From: Chitinophaga sp. HK235 | GTDB taxonomy: Bacteria > Bacteroidota > Bacteroidia > Chitinophagales > Chitinophagaceae | DNA: 64,000 nucleotides | Assembly: GCF_018255755.1 (NCBI RefSeq) | Contig: NZ_CP073766.1 | Span: forward strand, 7,872,501 to 7,936,500 | Direction of reading: 5' to 3' | Shown: positions 36,192-45,079 of the stretch, in pieces | Position numbering within the stretch: the stretch's first letter is position 1 | Layout of the letters: every line of letters begins with the position of its first letter | The notes under the pieces: generated by a model | Told to the model about the DNA's origin: nothing | Databases searched by the model: none | The model's input: the letters and a program-made list of their open reading frames with translations, nothing else | Translations under genes and position numbers: made by a program

Positions 36192-36908
36192 ATGAACTTC
36201 AGAATCCTTCTCCTGTGCTGCTATGTGGTGGCCTGTGTTTCCTGTGTCTCCCGTCCTTATACGGTGATCAATAAAGGTATTGCCGGTAATAATACCAGCG
36301 ACCTGCTGGCAAGAGTTGATAAAGATGTGCTGGCGTTGCATCCCGACCTGGTAGTGATGATGGTGGGGACCAATGATATGATCAACTCCAGTAAGCTGGT
36401 GAGTGAGGAGCAGTTTGCAACGCAGTACCAGAGCCTGGTGCAGCAGTTGCGGAAGGAGGGAGCAGTAGTGGTGCTGATGAGTTCTCTGCCGGTAGACACG
36501 GGGTATCTTTTTCAGCGGCATCCGCGTGCGTTGTATCCTGTAGATCCTAACCGGAAGCTGGATGATGCCCGGACTATTGTGCAACAGATAGCGGCCACGG
36601 AACAGGTGTATTTCCTGGATCTGCGGGAGATTTTCCAGCAGCGTGGAGAGCCTGTCAGAACAGCCTCCTCTCTGATCGTGAATGCAGCCAATATGGGCAG
36701 GGAAGACGGTATTCATCCTACCGCAGAAGGGTACCGGTTTATAGCAGATCAGTTGTACCGCTATCTGAAGGTGCACCGACTGTTGCGTAAACATCATTGT
36801 ATCCTTTGTTTTGGAGACAGTATTACTTACGGAGCGTTTATGGAGGGGGCAGGTACTGATAACGGGAACACCTATCCGGCGTTTCTGAAAAAGTTGTTGA
36901 ATCCTTAG
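36192..36908 (+). CDS. Circularly permuted SGNH/GDSL hydrolase
   Basis: 238 aa from ATG 36192 (an upstream TTG at 36183 is rejected). A short lipoprotein-like signal (VVAC, C15) precedes SGNH block II (NKGIAGNNTSDLL), block III (VVMMVGTNDM) and block V with the catalytic Asp/His (DGIHPTAEGYRF). Block I, with the nucleophile Ser (ILCFGDSITYGAF), comes last, after a linker of about 10 residues. In ordinary members block I is at the N-terminus and runs straight into block II. All four blocks are present once, so this is an order change rather than a fragment. It is predicted to hydrolyse esters in the envelope. It is divergent from the solenoid gene with an 81-bp gap. Confidence 0.85.
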   Translation: MNFRILLLCCYVVACVSCVSRPYTVINKGIAGNNTSDLLARVDKDVLALHPDLVVMMVGTNDMINSSKLVSEEQFATQYQSLVQQLRKEGAVVVLMSSLPVDTGYLFQRHPRALYPVDPNRKLDDARTIVQQIAATEQVYFLDLREIFQQRGEPVRTASSLIVNAANMGREDGIHPTAEGYRFIADQLYRYLKVHRLLRKHHCILCFGDSITYGAFMEGAGTDNGNTYPAFLKKLLNP

Positions 36909-36948
36909 CTATTATAGATACTGAGGTCCTTTTTATACAGGGCCGGAT

Positions 36949-36967
36949 ATCCTGCTGCCTGCAGGAT
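36949..36967. terminator. Weak hairpin after SGNH gene
   Basis: ATCCTGC (36949-36955) and GCAGGAT (36961-36967) with a 5-nt loop, 41 bp past the stop. Only a short T tract follows. The rest of the 239-bp gap to 37148 is AT-rich with nothing recognisable. Confidence 0.35.
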
Positions 36968-37147
36968 CACTTTCTACAAACCACTACCAGCCAACATTTT
37001 TTCTTTGTTTTTAAAATAATTAATTAATTATAGGTTTGTTTTTTAAAAGAATTACTATATTGAGGTCTGTAATGGCAATTATGTTATAAAGTATGCTCTT
37101 TTGGCCATTTATTTTATAAAAGCAACCAAAATTCTACACACGTTCTG

Positions 37148-37549
37148 ATGAAACTAAAGTTATTAGTCACCAGTGTATGGCTAGTGCTGTTCTTGTCTGC
37201 CTATGCCGGAAATGGCCATCAACTGATCTTCTGCGGCAGTACACACTACGACCTGTACCACCTGCCGGAAAAGGAGTCCTATACACTCAGACAGTATCAC
37301 ACTGCTGCGGAAGGCGGCGGAGTTACCTGCGATACCCTGCATACACAGCTGAAACGCAGCGTGATAAGCTCCACTGCATTCGGAGCGCAGCTGAAGCCCG
37401 TGAGCATTCCAGGCATCAACGACTGCGATATTATGCCAGTGAAAGCTGAAAACCCGATGCTGGTGCTGGCTAAAGTGACCGGACTCAGCGACGTACAGGC
37501 CTCCCCGTTACCTTTTCAACAGGGTAGCCTGATGCTGGCTAACACCTAA
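37148..37549 (+). CDS. Orphan small secreted protein
   Basis: 133 aa. A clear signal peptide (MKLKLLVTSVWLVLFLSAYA) precedes a mature part of about 110 aa without recognisable domains; it has three Cys (FCGS, VTCD, NDCD). The gene sits alone between the SGNH gene and susC of locus 2, same strand as the latter, with about 150 bp before susC. I do not recognise it. That it is a real gene rests on the signal peptide, an AT-rich upstream region and normal base use. Confidence 0.5.
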   Translation: MKLKLLVTSVWLVLFLSAYAGNGHQLIFCGSTHYDLYHLPEKESYTLRQYHTAAEGGGVTCDTLHTQLKRSVISSTAFGAQLKPVSIPGINDCDIMPVKAENPMLVLAKVTGLSDVQASPLPFQQGSLMLANT

Positions 37550-37703
37550 CGTTAAAGCCTATATGAATACTGTAACCAAAATAATGTTCGAAGAATAAAT
37601 TAATCATCAACCTGTAATCATCCGGTACAACCATACAATGCTGGACTGTGTCAACCATTAATTTTTAAGTCAAGTTCATTTTATCAATCAAAATTCGTTT
37701 TCT

Positions 37704-40700
37704 ATGGGAAAACTAGCACGCCGCTGGCGAACAGGCAGCATCCTGCTGCTGTTACTCGCCATCCTCCAACATCCGGAGGCCTTTGGGCAGAAAAGCTTTT
37801 TATTTAAAGGAAGAGTAAAAGATGCAGACGGAACACCGCTCATCGGTGTGAACGTAGTCATGAAAGGCACCGTTAAAGGTGGTACTACCAATGCCAATGG
37901 TGATTTCCAGTTTTCCGGAACTACGGCAACGGCTACACTGGTTTTCTCTTTTGTGGGATATAAGACAAAGGAAGTGGAAGCCAGCAGCCAGCAGGAAGTA
38001 AACATCTTCCTGGAACCGGCCAACAAACAAATTGGTGAAGTGGTAGTGGTAGGTTATGGCACCCAGAAAAAAGTAAACCTTACTGGCGCCGTATCAGTAG
38101 TAGACGGAAAAACGATGAACACCCGTTCTGTGGCTTCGGCCTCCCTGGCCTTACAGGGTGTAGCGCCGGGTGTAACGGTTACACAGCAGTCCGGTGTACC
38201 AGGTGGTGATGCGGGCACTATCCGTATCCGCGGTATCGGCTCCATCAATGCGGGTCAGAACCCGCTGGTACTGGTAGACAACATCGAGATGAGCCTCGAT
38301 GCGATTGATCCTAACAACATTGCCAGCATCTCTGTATTGAAAGATGCCGCCGCTGCCGCTATCTACGGTTCCCGTGCAGCCAACGGCGTTATCCTCATCA
38401 CTACCAAAAGAGGGATCAGCGGCGTGAACGTAAGTTATAATGGTTATCTCGCCAAACAATCACCTACCAATCTACCTAAAAAAGTGGATGCGCTGGACCA
38501 CATGAAACTGTGGGACGTGGCGCAGGTCAATAGTGGTTTGCCTCCTGCTTTTACCCAGCAGATCGCGGATTATGAAAAACTGGGACCAGACAATTTCGCC
38601 CGCTATAATACCAACTGGAAAGACCTGATCCTTGTCAACAATGGTATCATGCATAATCACAACCTGAGCCTGTCGGCCGGTACAGATAAGATTAAAGTGT
38701 TTGGCTCCGGTGGTTACCTCGATCAGAACGGCCTCACCGCCAACACTAACTTCAAACGCCTCGACCTGCGCTTTAATACAGACATCGCACTCACCAGCAA
38801 ACTGTCTGCTTCTGCGGATGTAGTGGTAAACAGGTCTGAGCGTACCTGGCCCGGCCAGTCTAATCCGCAGAGCATCATCCGCGGTATGATAGGCCTGCCG
38901 GCTATTGCACCCGGTCAGTTTAATACCGGTGAATGGGGAGAAGGATGGTCTAACATGAACCCCGCTGCACAGGCTAAAGACGGCGGCTTCGACAAACGTG
39001 TCACTGATTCCCGTATCCTCACCGGTACCCTTACCTACAAACCGATCAAAGGCATGGAACTGCTGGCCAGCTATAGCTCCAACACAGCCAATGGCCATGC
39101 AAGACAGCTGCAGGATCAGTACAAGATCTACACAGCGGATGTAGCCAACAACAAACTGCTCTTTGCCCGCAACTGGCCTGCCAACAACGCTTTGTACGAC
39201 AACACTTCACAAACCACCCGCAACGTGTTCCGCTCTCAGGCCAGCTACAACTGGAATATGGGTCAACATGGTTTCGCTGTACTGGGCGGTTTCACCACAG
39301 AGTTGTTTAAAACAAGTTATATCAACACACAGCGTCAGAACCTGATTTCTCCTTCACTGCCATATCTGGATGCTGCAGATCCGCTCGGACAAACACTTTC
39401 CGGGTCACAAAGTGAATACGCCATGGCCTCTGCCTATTCCAGGATCAATTACAATTACAAAGAAAAATACCTGCTGGAACTTAATGGCCGCTTTGATGCG
39501 TCTTCCCGTTTCAGAAAAGACAACTGGTGGAAACTCTTCCCCTCTGTGTCTGCGGGCTGGAGAATTTCTGAAGAAAATTTCTGGAAGTCTATCAGCAATG
39601 TTATTAATAGTGCCAAGATCAGAGGTTCCTATGGTGCATTGGGCAACCAGGACCTGGTGGTAGATGGTGTGCCCAACTATTATCCTACTTATGCGATGTA
39701 TAGCACCGGTAACGCTAACAACTATTACTTCGGTAATGTGGTGAATGCCGGTTATGCGCTCAGTACTGCTGCCAATCCTTACATCCGGTGGGAGACTTCC
39801 AAAATAATGGACGTAGGTGTGGACTTCACCACACTCAACAACCATCTGACTGTTACGGCCGACTATTTCAAACGTAACATCATAGACATGCTGCAGCTGG
39901 ATGGTGTACCCGCTTATGTGGGACTGGGCGCGCCTTTTGTAAACATCGGCTCTATGCGCAACACCGGTTGGGAACTGGGTATCGGCTGGAAAGACCGTGC
40001 CGGTGAGTTCACTTATTCCGTACAGGCCAATCTTTCTGATGTAAAAAATGAAGTGGTGAGCCTGGGTGGTAAAGAATACATTAATGGTGCATTCATCATG
40101 CGGGAAGGTTATCCCTTGAATTCCTACTACGGCTATCAGGCCCAGGGCCTGTTCCAGTCGCAGGAAGAGGTGGATAAAGCGCCTTTCCACTTTGCCAATA
40201 CCAAACCCGGAGATATTCGTTATGCAGACATCAGCGGTCCTAACGGCAAGCCGGATGGTAAAATCGATGCCTACGACCGCGTGGTGCTGGGCAACTCCTT
40301 CCCCCGTTATGAATACAGCCTTAACCTCAACGGCCAGTACAAAGGATTTGATCTGAATATATTTTTGCAGGGTGTAGGCAAACGTAACAACTATATGTCC
40401 GGCACCGGTGCACAGCCTTTCTATTCCGCCAGTTTCCAGGGGACGATGTTTGAGCACCAGAAAGATTACTGGACACCAGACAATCCCAATGCTGCCTATC
40501 CCAGGCTGACGGCTAACAGTATCGCCAACAACTACGTGACTTCTTCCTACTGGATGCGTTCCGGCGCTTATCTGCGACTCAAAAACGTAGTACTGGGCTA
40601 TACAGTGCCCAAATCTCTGACCAGCAGGGCAAAGATTAAATCCGTAAGGGTATATGTGAGCGGACAAAACCTGTTCACCTGGGATAAGTTCTTCCCTGGT

Positions 40701-40784
40701 TTTGATGTAGAGCAGACGAATACTGCAGGAGAGTTTTACCCGATCATGAGAACTTACACCGTTGGCCTTAACGTAAACTTCTAA
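37704..40784 (+). CDS. SusC-like TonB-dependent transporter without STN, locus 2
   Basis: 1026 aa. A signal peptide ending near FGQ is followed directly by the carboxypeptidase-regulatory-like domain (FKGRVKDADGTPLIGVNV), the linker VVVVGYGTQKKVNLTGAVS, the plug (RIRGIGSINAGQNPLVLVDN; GSRAANGVILITTKRG) and the barrel, ending GLNVNF. It lacks the STN domain found in the two other SusC proteins here, and no sigma/FecR pair lies upstream, so its control must differ. SusD follows 3 bp later. Confidence 0.93.
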   Translation: MGKLARRWRTGSILLLLLAILQHPEAFGQKSFLFKGRVKDADGTPLIGVNVVMKGTVKGGTTNANGDFQFSGTTATATLVFSFVGYKTKEVEASSQQEVNIFLEPANKQIGEVVVVGYGTQKKVNLTGAVSVVDGKTMNTRSVASASLALQGVAPGVTVTQQSGVPGGDAGTIRIRGIGSINAGQNPLVLVDNIEMSLDAIDPNNIASISVLKDAAAAAIYGSRAANGVILITTKRGISGVNVSYNGYLAKQSPTNLPKKVDALDHMKLWDVAQVNSGLPPAFTQQIADYEKLGPDNFARYNTNWKDLILVNNGIMHNHNLSLSAGTDKIKVFGSGGYLDQNGLTANTNFKRLDLRFNTDIALTSKLSASADVVVNRSERTWPGQSNPQSIIRGMIGLPAIAPGQFNTGEWGEGWSNMNPAAQAKDGGFDKRVTDSRILTGTLTYKPIKGMELLASYSSNTANGHARQLQDQYKIYTADVANNKLLFARNWPANNALYDNTSQTTRNVFRSQASYNWNMGQHGFAVLGGFTTELFKTSYINTQRQNLISPSLPYLDAADPLGQTLSGSQSEYAMASAYSRINYNYKEKYLLELNGRFDASSRFRKDNWWKLFPSVSAGWRISEENFWKSISNVINSAKIRGSYGALGNQDLVVDGVPNYYPTYAMYSTGNANNYYFGNVVNAGYALSTAANPYIRWETSKIMDVGVDFTTLNNHLTVTADYFKRNIIDMLQLDGVPAYVGLGAPFVNIGSMRNTGWELGIGWKDRAGEFTYSVQANLSDVKNEVVSLGGKEYINGAFIMREGYPLNSYYGYQAQGLFQSQEEVDKAPFHFANTKPGDIRYADISGPNGKPDGKIDAYDRVVLGNSFPRYEYSLNLNGQYKGFDLNIFLQGVGKRNNYMSGTGAQPFYSASFQGTMFEHQKDYWTPDNPNAAYPRLTANSIANNYVTSSYWMRSGAYLRLKNVVLGYTVPKSLTSRAKIKSVRVYVSGQNLFTWDKFFPGFDVEQTNTAGEFYPIMRTYTVGLNVNF

Positions 40785-40787
40785 GCC

Positions 40788-42482
40788 ATGAAAAAACTTA
40801 TTTATAAAATAATTGGTTGCACTTTTTTCCTGGCCAGCATGTCGGGTTGCAACAAGTTCCTGGACAGGGCACCGCTGAGCGCTCCAGCCACCGGCACTTT
40901 TCTGAATAATGAAAATGAGATCAATGTTTCCCTGACAGCGGTGTATGCCTCCATCAAATGGGAGTTTGGCCTGGTGCCTTACCAGTCTGGTTCTGATGCA
41001 TGGACCGATCTGGCCATCCTGCGTGCCAACGATCTGGGAGAAGGAACTTTTGATACCTACAACGCACATCCCAAAGCACTGTGGACGTTTGCCTATGCTA
41101 CCATCCAGCGTGCCAATACCATGCTCGATGGCATGGTGAAAGCCAAAGCCAGTGTGCCGGTGGCCACCTACAACCGTATGGAGGCAGAAGCCAGAGTACT
41201 GCGTGCCTGGTCTTATTTTTACCTGGCCTTTATGTTTGGAGATGCGCCGTTGATCACCAAACCACTACAGCCTACTGATTTTTACAACCAGAAACGTGCA
41301 CCCAAACAGGATATTGTAAAATTCATCTACGCTGAACTGGATGAAGCCGCCAAATCACTGGACTGGTTGCCGGCTGTAAGAGGCAGAGTGAGCAAGTCGG
41401 TAGCTATGGGCCTGAAAGCCCGTACAGCCTTGAACAATAAAGACTATCAGATAGCTGCCGATGCGGCCAAACTCGTGATAGATAATGCAGGCATCTCCCT
41501 GAATCCAAAATTCCAGGACCTGTTTACCCGCAGTGGTCAGAAACCCAATGCAGGCAATGAAATCATGCTGGAAGTACTGTATACCGATGCACTGGCCAGT
41601 TCCATCACCTACCTGCCGCTGGGTAATGCTTCCCGCGCTGCAGGCGGACAGTCAGGCCGTTTCCCTACACAGCGCCTCGTGGATATGTTTGAGTGCAACG
41701 ATGGTAAAAGAATTGATGAATCATCCAAATACGACCCGCAGAACCCTTCTAAAAACAGGGACCTGCGCCTGAAATACACGGTGTCTCTGCCTGGCGATAC
41801 GCTGACTATGAACAACACCACTTTTGTGTATGATATCTACAAGAATACTACTTCGTTCAAAAATGCAGATGGTACCTGGTCTGTAAAAACCAATGCAGAT
41901 TACGACAATGCCTTTGGCCCTTCCAAAAGCGGTGTCGGTTATCTGTGGACCAAATACACCATGACCGATGAAAACGTGTTCCTGGCCAAAGTGAGTTTTA
42001 TCCTCATGCGTTATGCAGAAGTATTGCTGACTTATGCCGAAGCAAAAATTGAACTGGGACAGCTTGATGGTACTGTGACAGCGGCTATCAACAAAGTAAG
42101 ACAACGTGCCGGTCAGCCTGTGGTACCCACTGCTATCGAAACAGATCAGACGGAGCTGCGCAAACTGATACGCCGCGAACGTACCGTAGAACTGGCTGTA
42201 GAAGGTTTCCGCTGGTTTGATATCCGTCGCTGGGAGATTGCAGACCTGGTGATGCCCGGCAAAGTAGTGGGGATCGCCAAAAGCGCTGCTACCATGCCAT
42301 CCATCCCTAACTTTAAAACTTCCGCAGTACACGACCTGAACAGCATTCCGGATTATACCGGCCAGCTGGACCTGCGCTACACCAGAGAAACACGTTTCTG
42401 GACACCGAAACTGATGTTGCTGCCGGTACCGCAATCGGAGCGGGATATTAATCCGGGGCTGACGCAGAACAAAGACTGGTAA
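40788..42482 (+). CDS. SusD/RagB-like lipoprotein, locus 2
   Basis: 564 aa. Lipobox LASMSGC with acceptor C21. RagB-type helical repeats are visible (TIQRANTMLDGM; EAEARVLRAWSYFYLAFMFG) and the C-terminal RagB part includes RRERTVELAVEGFRWFDIRR. It forms the lid on the SusC barrel and binds the ligand on the cell surface. The gap of 3 bp to susC shows co-translation. The substrate is unknown; the only other gene of the locus is an FAD oxidoreductase. Confidence 0.93.
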   Translation: MKKLIYKIIGCTFFLASMSGCNKFLDRAPLSAPATGTFLNNENEINVSLTAVYASIKWEFGLVPYQSGSDAWTDLAILRANDLGEGTFDTYNAHPKALWTFAYATIQRANTMLDGMVKAKASVPVATYNRMEAEARVLRAWSYFYLAFMFGDAPLITKPLQPTDFYNQKRAPKQDIVKFIYAELDEAAKSLDWLPAVRGRVSKSVAMGLKARTALNNKDYQIAADAAKLVIDNAGISLNPKFQDLFTRSGQKPNAGNEIMLEVLYTDALASSITYLPLGNASRAAGGQSGRFPTQRLVDMFECNDGKRIDESSKYDPQNPSKNRDLRLKYTVSLPGDTLTMNNTTFVYDIYKNTTSFKNADGTWSVKTNADYDNAFGPSKSGVGYLWTKYTMTDENVFLAKVSFILMRYAEVLLTYAEAKIELGQLDGTVTAAINKVRQRAGQPVVPTAIETDQTELRKLIRRERTVELAVEGFRWFDIRRWEIADLVMPGKVVGIAKSAATMPSIPNFKTSAVHDLNSIPDYTGQLDLRYTRETRFWTPKLMLLPVPQSERDINPGLTQNKDW

Positions 42483-42525
42483 CTATATCATAAAAATCAG
42501 TTTAAATCATATTTATCACAGTTAT

Positions 42526-44256
42526 ATGAAGAGAAGGAATTTTTTGGGAATGCTGGCGCTGAGTGGTGGTGCTGTTGTAGCCAAACCGGTATTGGGATTG
42601 GCTGAGCAGAGCCAGGGGAAGGTAAAGGCGACGGCGAAGGGGAAACGTCGGATGGAGACGATAACGGCCGACCTGGTGATTGCTGGTGGCGGACTTGGAG
42701 GAGTGGCGGCTGCATTGGCAGCACTGCACAACAAACAAACCGTGATCCTGACAGAGGAAACAGACTGGATAGGCGGGCAGCTGACCCAGCAAGGTGTGCC
42801 GCCGGATGAACATCCGTGGATTGAAACCCATGGTGCGCCGGCACGTTACCGTGAATTGAGAAACCGTATCCGTGAATATTATGTACGCTACTATCCGCTC
42901 ACGGCTGATGCCCGGCAACGACCGCAACTCAATCCGGGTGACGGTGCCGTGTCGAAGCTTTGTCATGAGCCCAGAGTGGCATTGGCCGTGATGCAGGATA
43001 TGTTGGCGCCTTTTATCAGTAATGGCAGTCTGGTGCTGCTTACAGAGCATAAGGTGGTACGTGCACAGGTAGAAGGCAATAAGGTATTGTCGCTGGTGGC
43101 GCGGAATCTGCGTACCGGTGAGGAGTTGATTTTAAAAGGCAGTTATTTTTCGGATGCTACTGAAATGGGTGATCTGTTGCCCATGACAGGGACCGAATTT
43201 GTGACAGGGACAGAATCCAGGCGGGATACCGGCGAGCTGCATGCACCGGAAAAAGGCAACCCTGAAAATAATCAGGCTTTCACGGTATGTTTTGCGATCG
43301 ATTATGTACCGGGCGGCAACTTCGTGATTGATAAACCCGCTGAATATGATTTCTGGCGTAACCACGTGCCGGCGCTGACACCCGCCTGGTCGGGCAAACA
43401 GCTGGACCTGCACTACTCTGATCCCCGTACGCTGAAACCCAAGCTGCTGGGCTTCCATCCGGAAGGCGTCAAAACAGGCGATGCGCTTAATCTGTGGAAC
43501 TACCGGCGTATCATCAATAAAGCCAACTTCGAAGAAGGGCTGTACGCCGGTGATGTGACCATCGTCAACTGGCCGCAGAATGATTATATGCTGGGCAACC
43601 TGATCGGCGCCAGCGCGGAGAAATTCCATTATCATGTGGGAAGGGCCAAACAGCTCAACCTCTCCCTGTTGTACTGGCTGCAGACAGAGGCTCCGCGTCC
43701 GGACGGCGGCAAAGGCTGGCCTGGCATCCGGTTGCGCAAGGATATTATGGGCACCGCCGATGGTATGGCAAAATATCCCTATATCCGGGAGGCGCGTCGT
43801 ATCAAGGCTAAATTCACCATCCTGGAAGAACATGTGGGGGCCGAACAACGGGCACAGAAAGCGGGGCAGACTCAGGGCCTGAAAGCCGCCACCTTCCACG
43901 ACAGCGTAGGAGTGGGGTATTATCATATCGACCTGCATCCCAGTTGTGCAGGCGTGAATTATGTAGACTTCGGGTCTTTGCCTTTCCAGATTCCTTTGGG
44001 TGCCTTGTTACCCAAAAGAATGGAGAACCTGCTTCCTGCCAACAAAAACATTGGCACCACACATATTACCAATGGCTGTTTCCGCCTGCATCCGGTAGAA
44101 TGGAGTATAGGAGAGGCTGTAGGGCTGCTGGTGGCTTTTGCCCGCAGCAAAAATGTGATACCCGGACAGGTGTGGGAACAGGCATCACTGCTGAAGGATT
44201 TTCAGGATTATATCCGGGCACAGGGCGTGGAAACGGCCTGGCCGGCACAATCATAG
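42526..44256 (+). CDS. Exported FAD-dependent oxidoreductase
   Basis: 576 aa. A short RR-containing signal (MKRRNFLGMLALSGG) is Tat-like, which fits export of a folded flavoprotein. Dinucleotide motif LVIAGGGLGGVAAA at about 48-61 and WIGGQLTQQG soon after are typical of the FAD-dependent oxidoreductase family PF12831. It is the last gene of locus 2, followed by a strong terminator. Such enzymes next to SusC/SusD often act on sugars, polyols or aromatic ligands; this cannot be narrowed here. Confidence 0.88.
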   Translation: MKRRNFLGMLALSGGAVVAKPVLGLAEQSQGKVKATAKGKRRMETITADLVIAGGGLGGVAAALAALHNKQTVILTEETDWIGGQLTQQGVPPDEHPWIETHGAPARYRELRNRIREYYVRYYPLTADARQRPQLNPGDGAVSKLCHEPRVALAVMQDMLAPFISNGSLVLLTEHKVVRAQVEGNKVLSLVARNLRTGEELILKGSYFSDATEMGDLLPMTGTEFVTGTESRRDTGELHAPEKGNPENNQAFTVCFAIDYVPGGNFVIDKPAEYDFWRNHVPALTPAWSGKQLDLHYSDPRTLKPKLLGFHPEGVKTGDALNLWNYRRIINKANFEEGLYAGDVTIVNWPQNDYMLGNLIGASAEKFHYHVGRAKQLNLSLLYWLQTEAPRPDGGKGWPGIRLRKDIMGTADGMAKYPYIREARRIKAKFTILEEHVGAEQRAQKAGQTQGLKAATFHDSVGVGYYHIDLHPSCAGVNYVDFGSLPFQIPLGALLPKRMENLLPANKNIGTTHITNGCFRLHPVEWSIGEAVGLLVAFARSKNVIPGQVWEQASLLKDFQDYIRAQGVETAWPAQS

Positions 44257-44290
44257 GTTGTAATCATTTTTTCACCTTTATGCGAGCAAT

Positions 44291-44320
44291 GCCGCCTTTT
44301 TTCGAAAAGGCGGCTTTTTT
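44291..44320 (+). terminator. Rho-independent terminator of locus 2
   Basis: GCCGCCTTTT-TTCG-AAAAGGCGGC (44291-44314), a perfect 10-bp stem on a stable UUCG loop, followed by a run of T. It lies 34 bp past the FAD oxidoreductase stop. Confidence 0.92.
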
Positions 44321-44416
44321 TATGGCGGTCCCATATGCAAATGCCGAAAATATCCAAGTGACCAGATTATCTGATTTGTTTTATATTAGTCCCGGAATGA
44401 AAATTTAGAACGCACT

Positions 44417-45010
44417 GTGAACATACACGAGGACAGGATACTTTTTTCGCGGATTGCAAGTGGGGATGAAGCAGCTTTTCGTATACTGTATCATCGTTAT
44501 AATGCAGTGCTGTCTGTTTCTGTACGGAAATTGCTCCGGTCAGAAGAAACTGCAGCAGAGGTGTTGCAGGAAGTTTTCCTGAAGGTATGGCTGTTGAGAC
44601 ATACCCTTGAAACCATCGAAAACCCCGCCGGATGGATGTATACCATGGCATCCAACTACTCCCTCTCCATACTCAGAAAAATTGCCCGCGAGAAATACCG
44701 GGTGGAAGCGATTACCCATGATGATATAGAAGACAGCCTGGATGTAACAGAAAAGTTCCGGGTGAAGGAACTGCAGGGCCATATTAAAAATGCCATTGAG
44801 CAACTGCCGCCGTCCCGGCGGGAAGTATTTGTAATGAATACACAGGATGGAAAATCCCGTAAGGAGATTGCCGAAGCTCTCGATATTTCAGAGCATACGG
44901 TTAAAAACCAGCTGGTCACCGCCCGGAAGTTTATCCGGGAATACCTGGAAAAGCATACGGGAGAAGGCTTGCCGGTATTGCTGATAGGGATGTTGTTAAG
45001 AATTTTTTAA
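44417..45010 (+). CDS. ECF sigma factor, locus 3
   Basis: 197 aa from GTG 44417. Sigma region 2 (FRILYHRYNAVLSVSVRKLL; EVFLKVWLLRHTL) and region 4 (LPPSRREVFVMNTQDGKSRK; LDISEHTVKNQL) are clear. It is the first gene of locus 3 and precedes a FecR gene by 69 bp. As in the locus 1 sigma factor, the C-terminus is hydrophobic (LPVLLIGMLLRIF). It should activate the SusC/SusD and glycosidase genes that follow. Confidence 0.92.
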   Translation: MNIHEDRILFSRIASGDEAAFRILYHRYNAVLSVSVRKLLRSEETAAEVLQEVFLKVWLLRHTLETIENPAGWMYTMASNYSLSILRKIAREKYRVEAITHDDIEDSLDVTEKFRVKELQGHIKNAIEQLPPSRREVFVMNTQDGKSRKEIAEALDISEHTVKNQLVTARKFIREYLEKHTGEGLPVLLIGMLLRIF

Positions 45011-45079
45011 TTTTTTTTCAGATGGCATAGTACAGTTGGTTTTTTTATGCGTCTGAATCAGTAAAAGCGGGAACCGACA

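Noticed and set aside
34590..36797. A 735-codon minus-strand frame covering the SGNH gene
   Set aside because: Only the part from about 36110 on looks like protein; the upstream 230 codons are antisense to the SGNH gene, which has clear family motifs.
39405..41069. Long antisense frame (554 codons) under SusC/SusD of locus 2
   Set aside because: It is the mirror of strongly supported genes, with no domain or signal.
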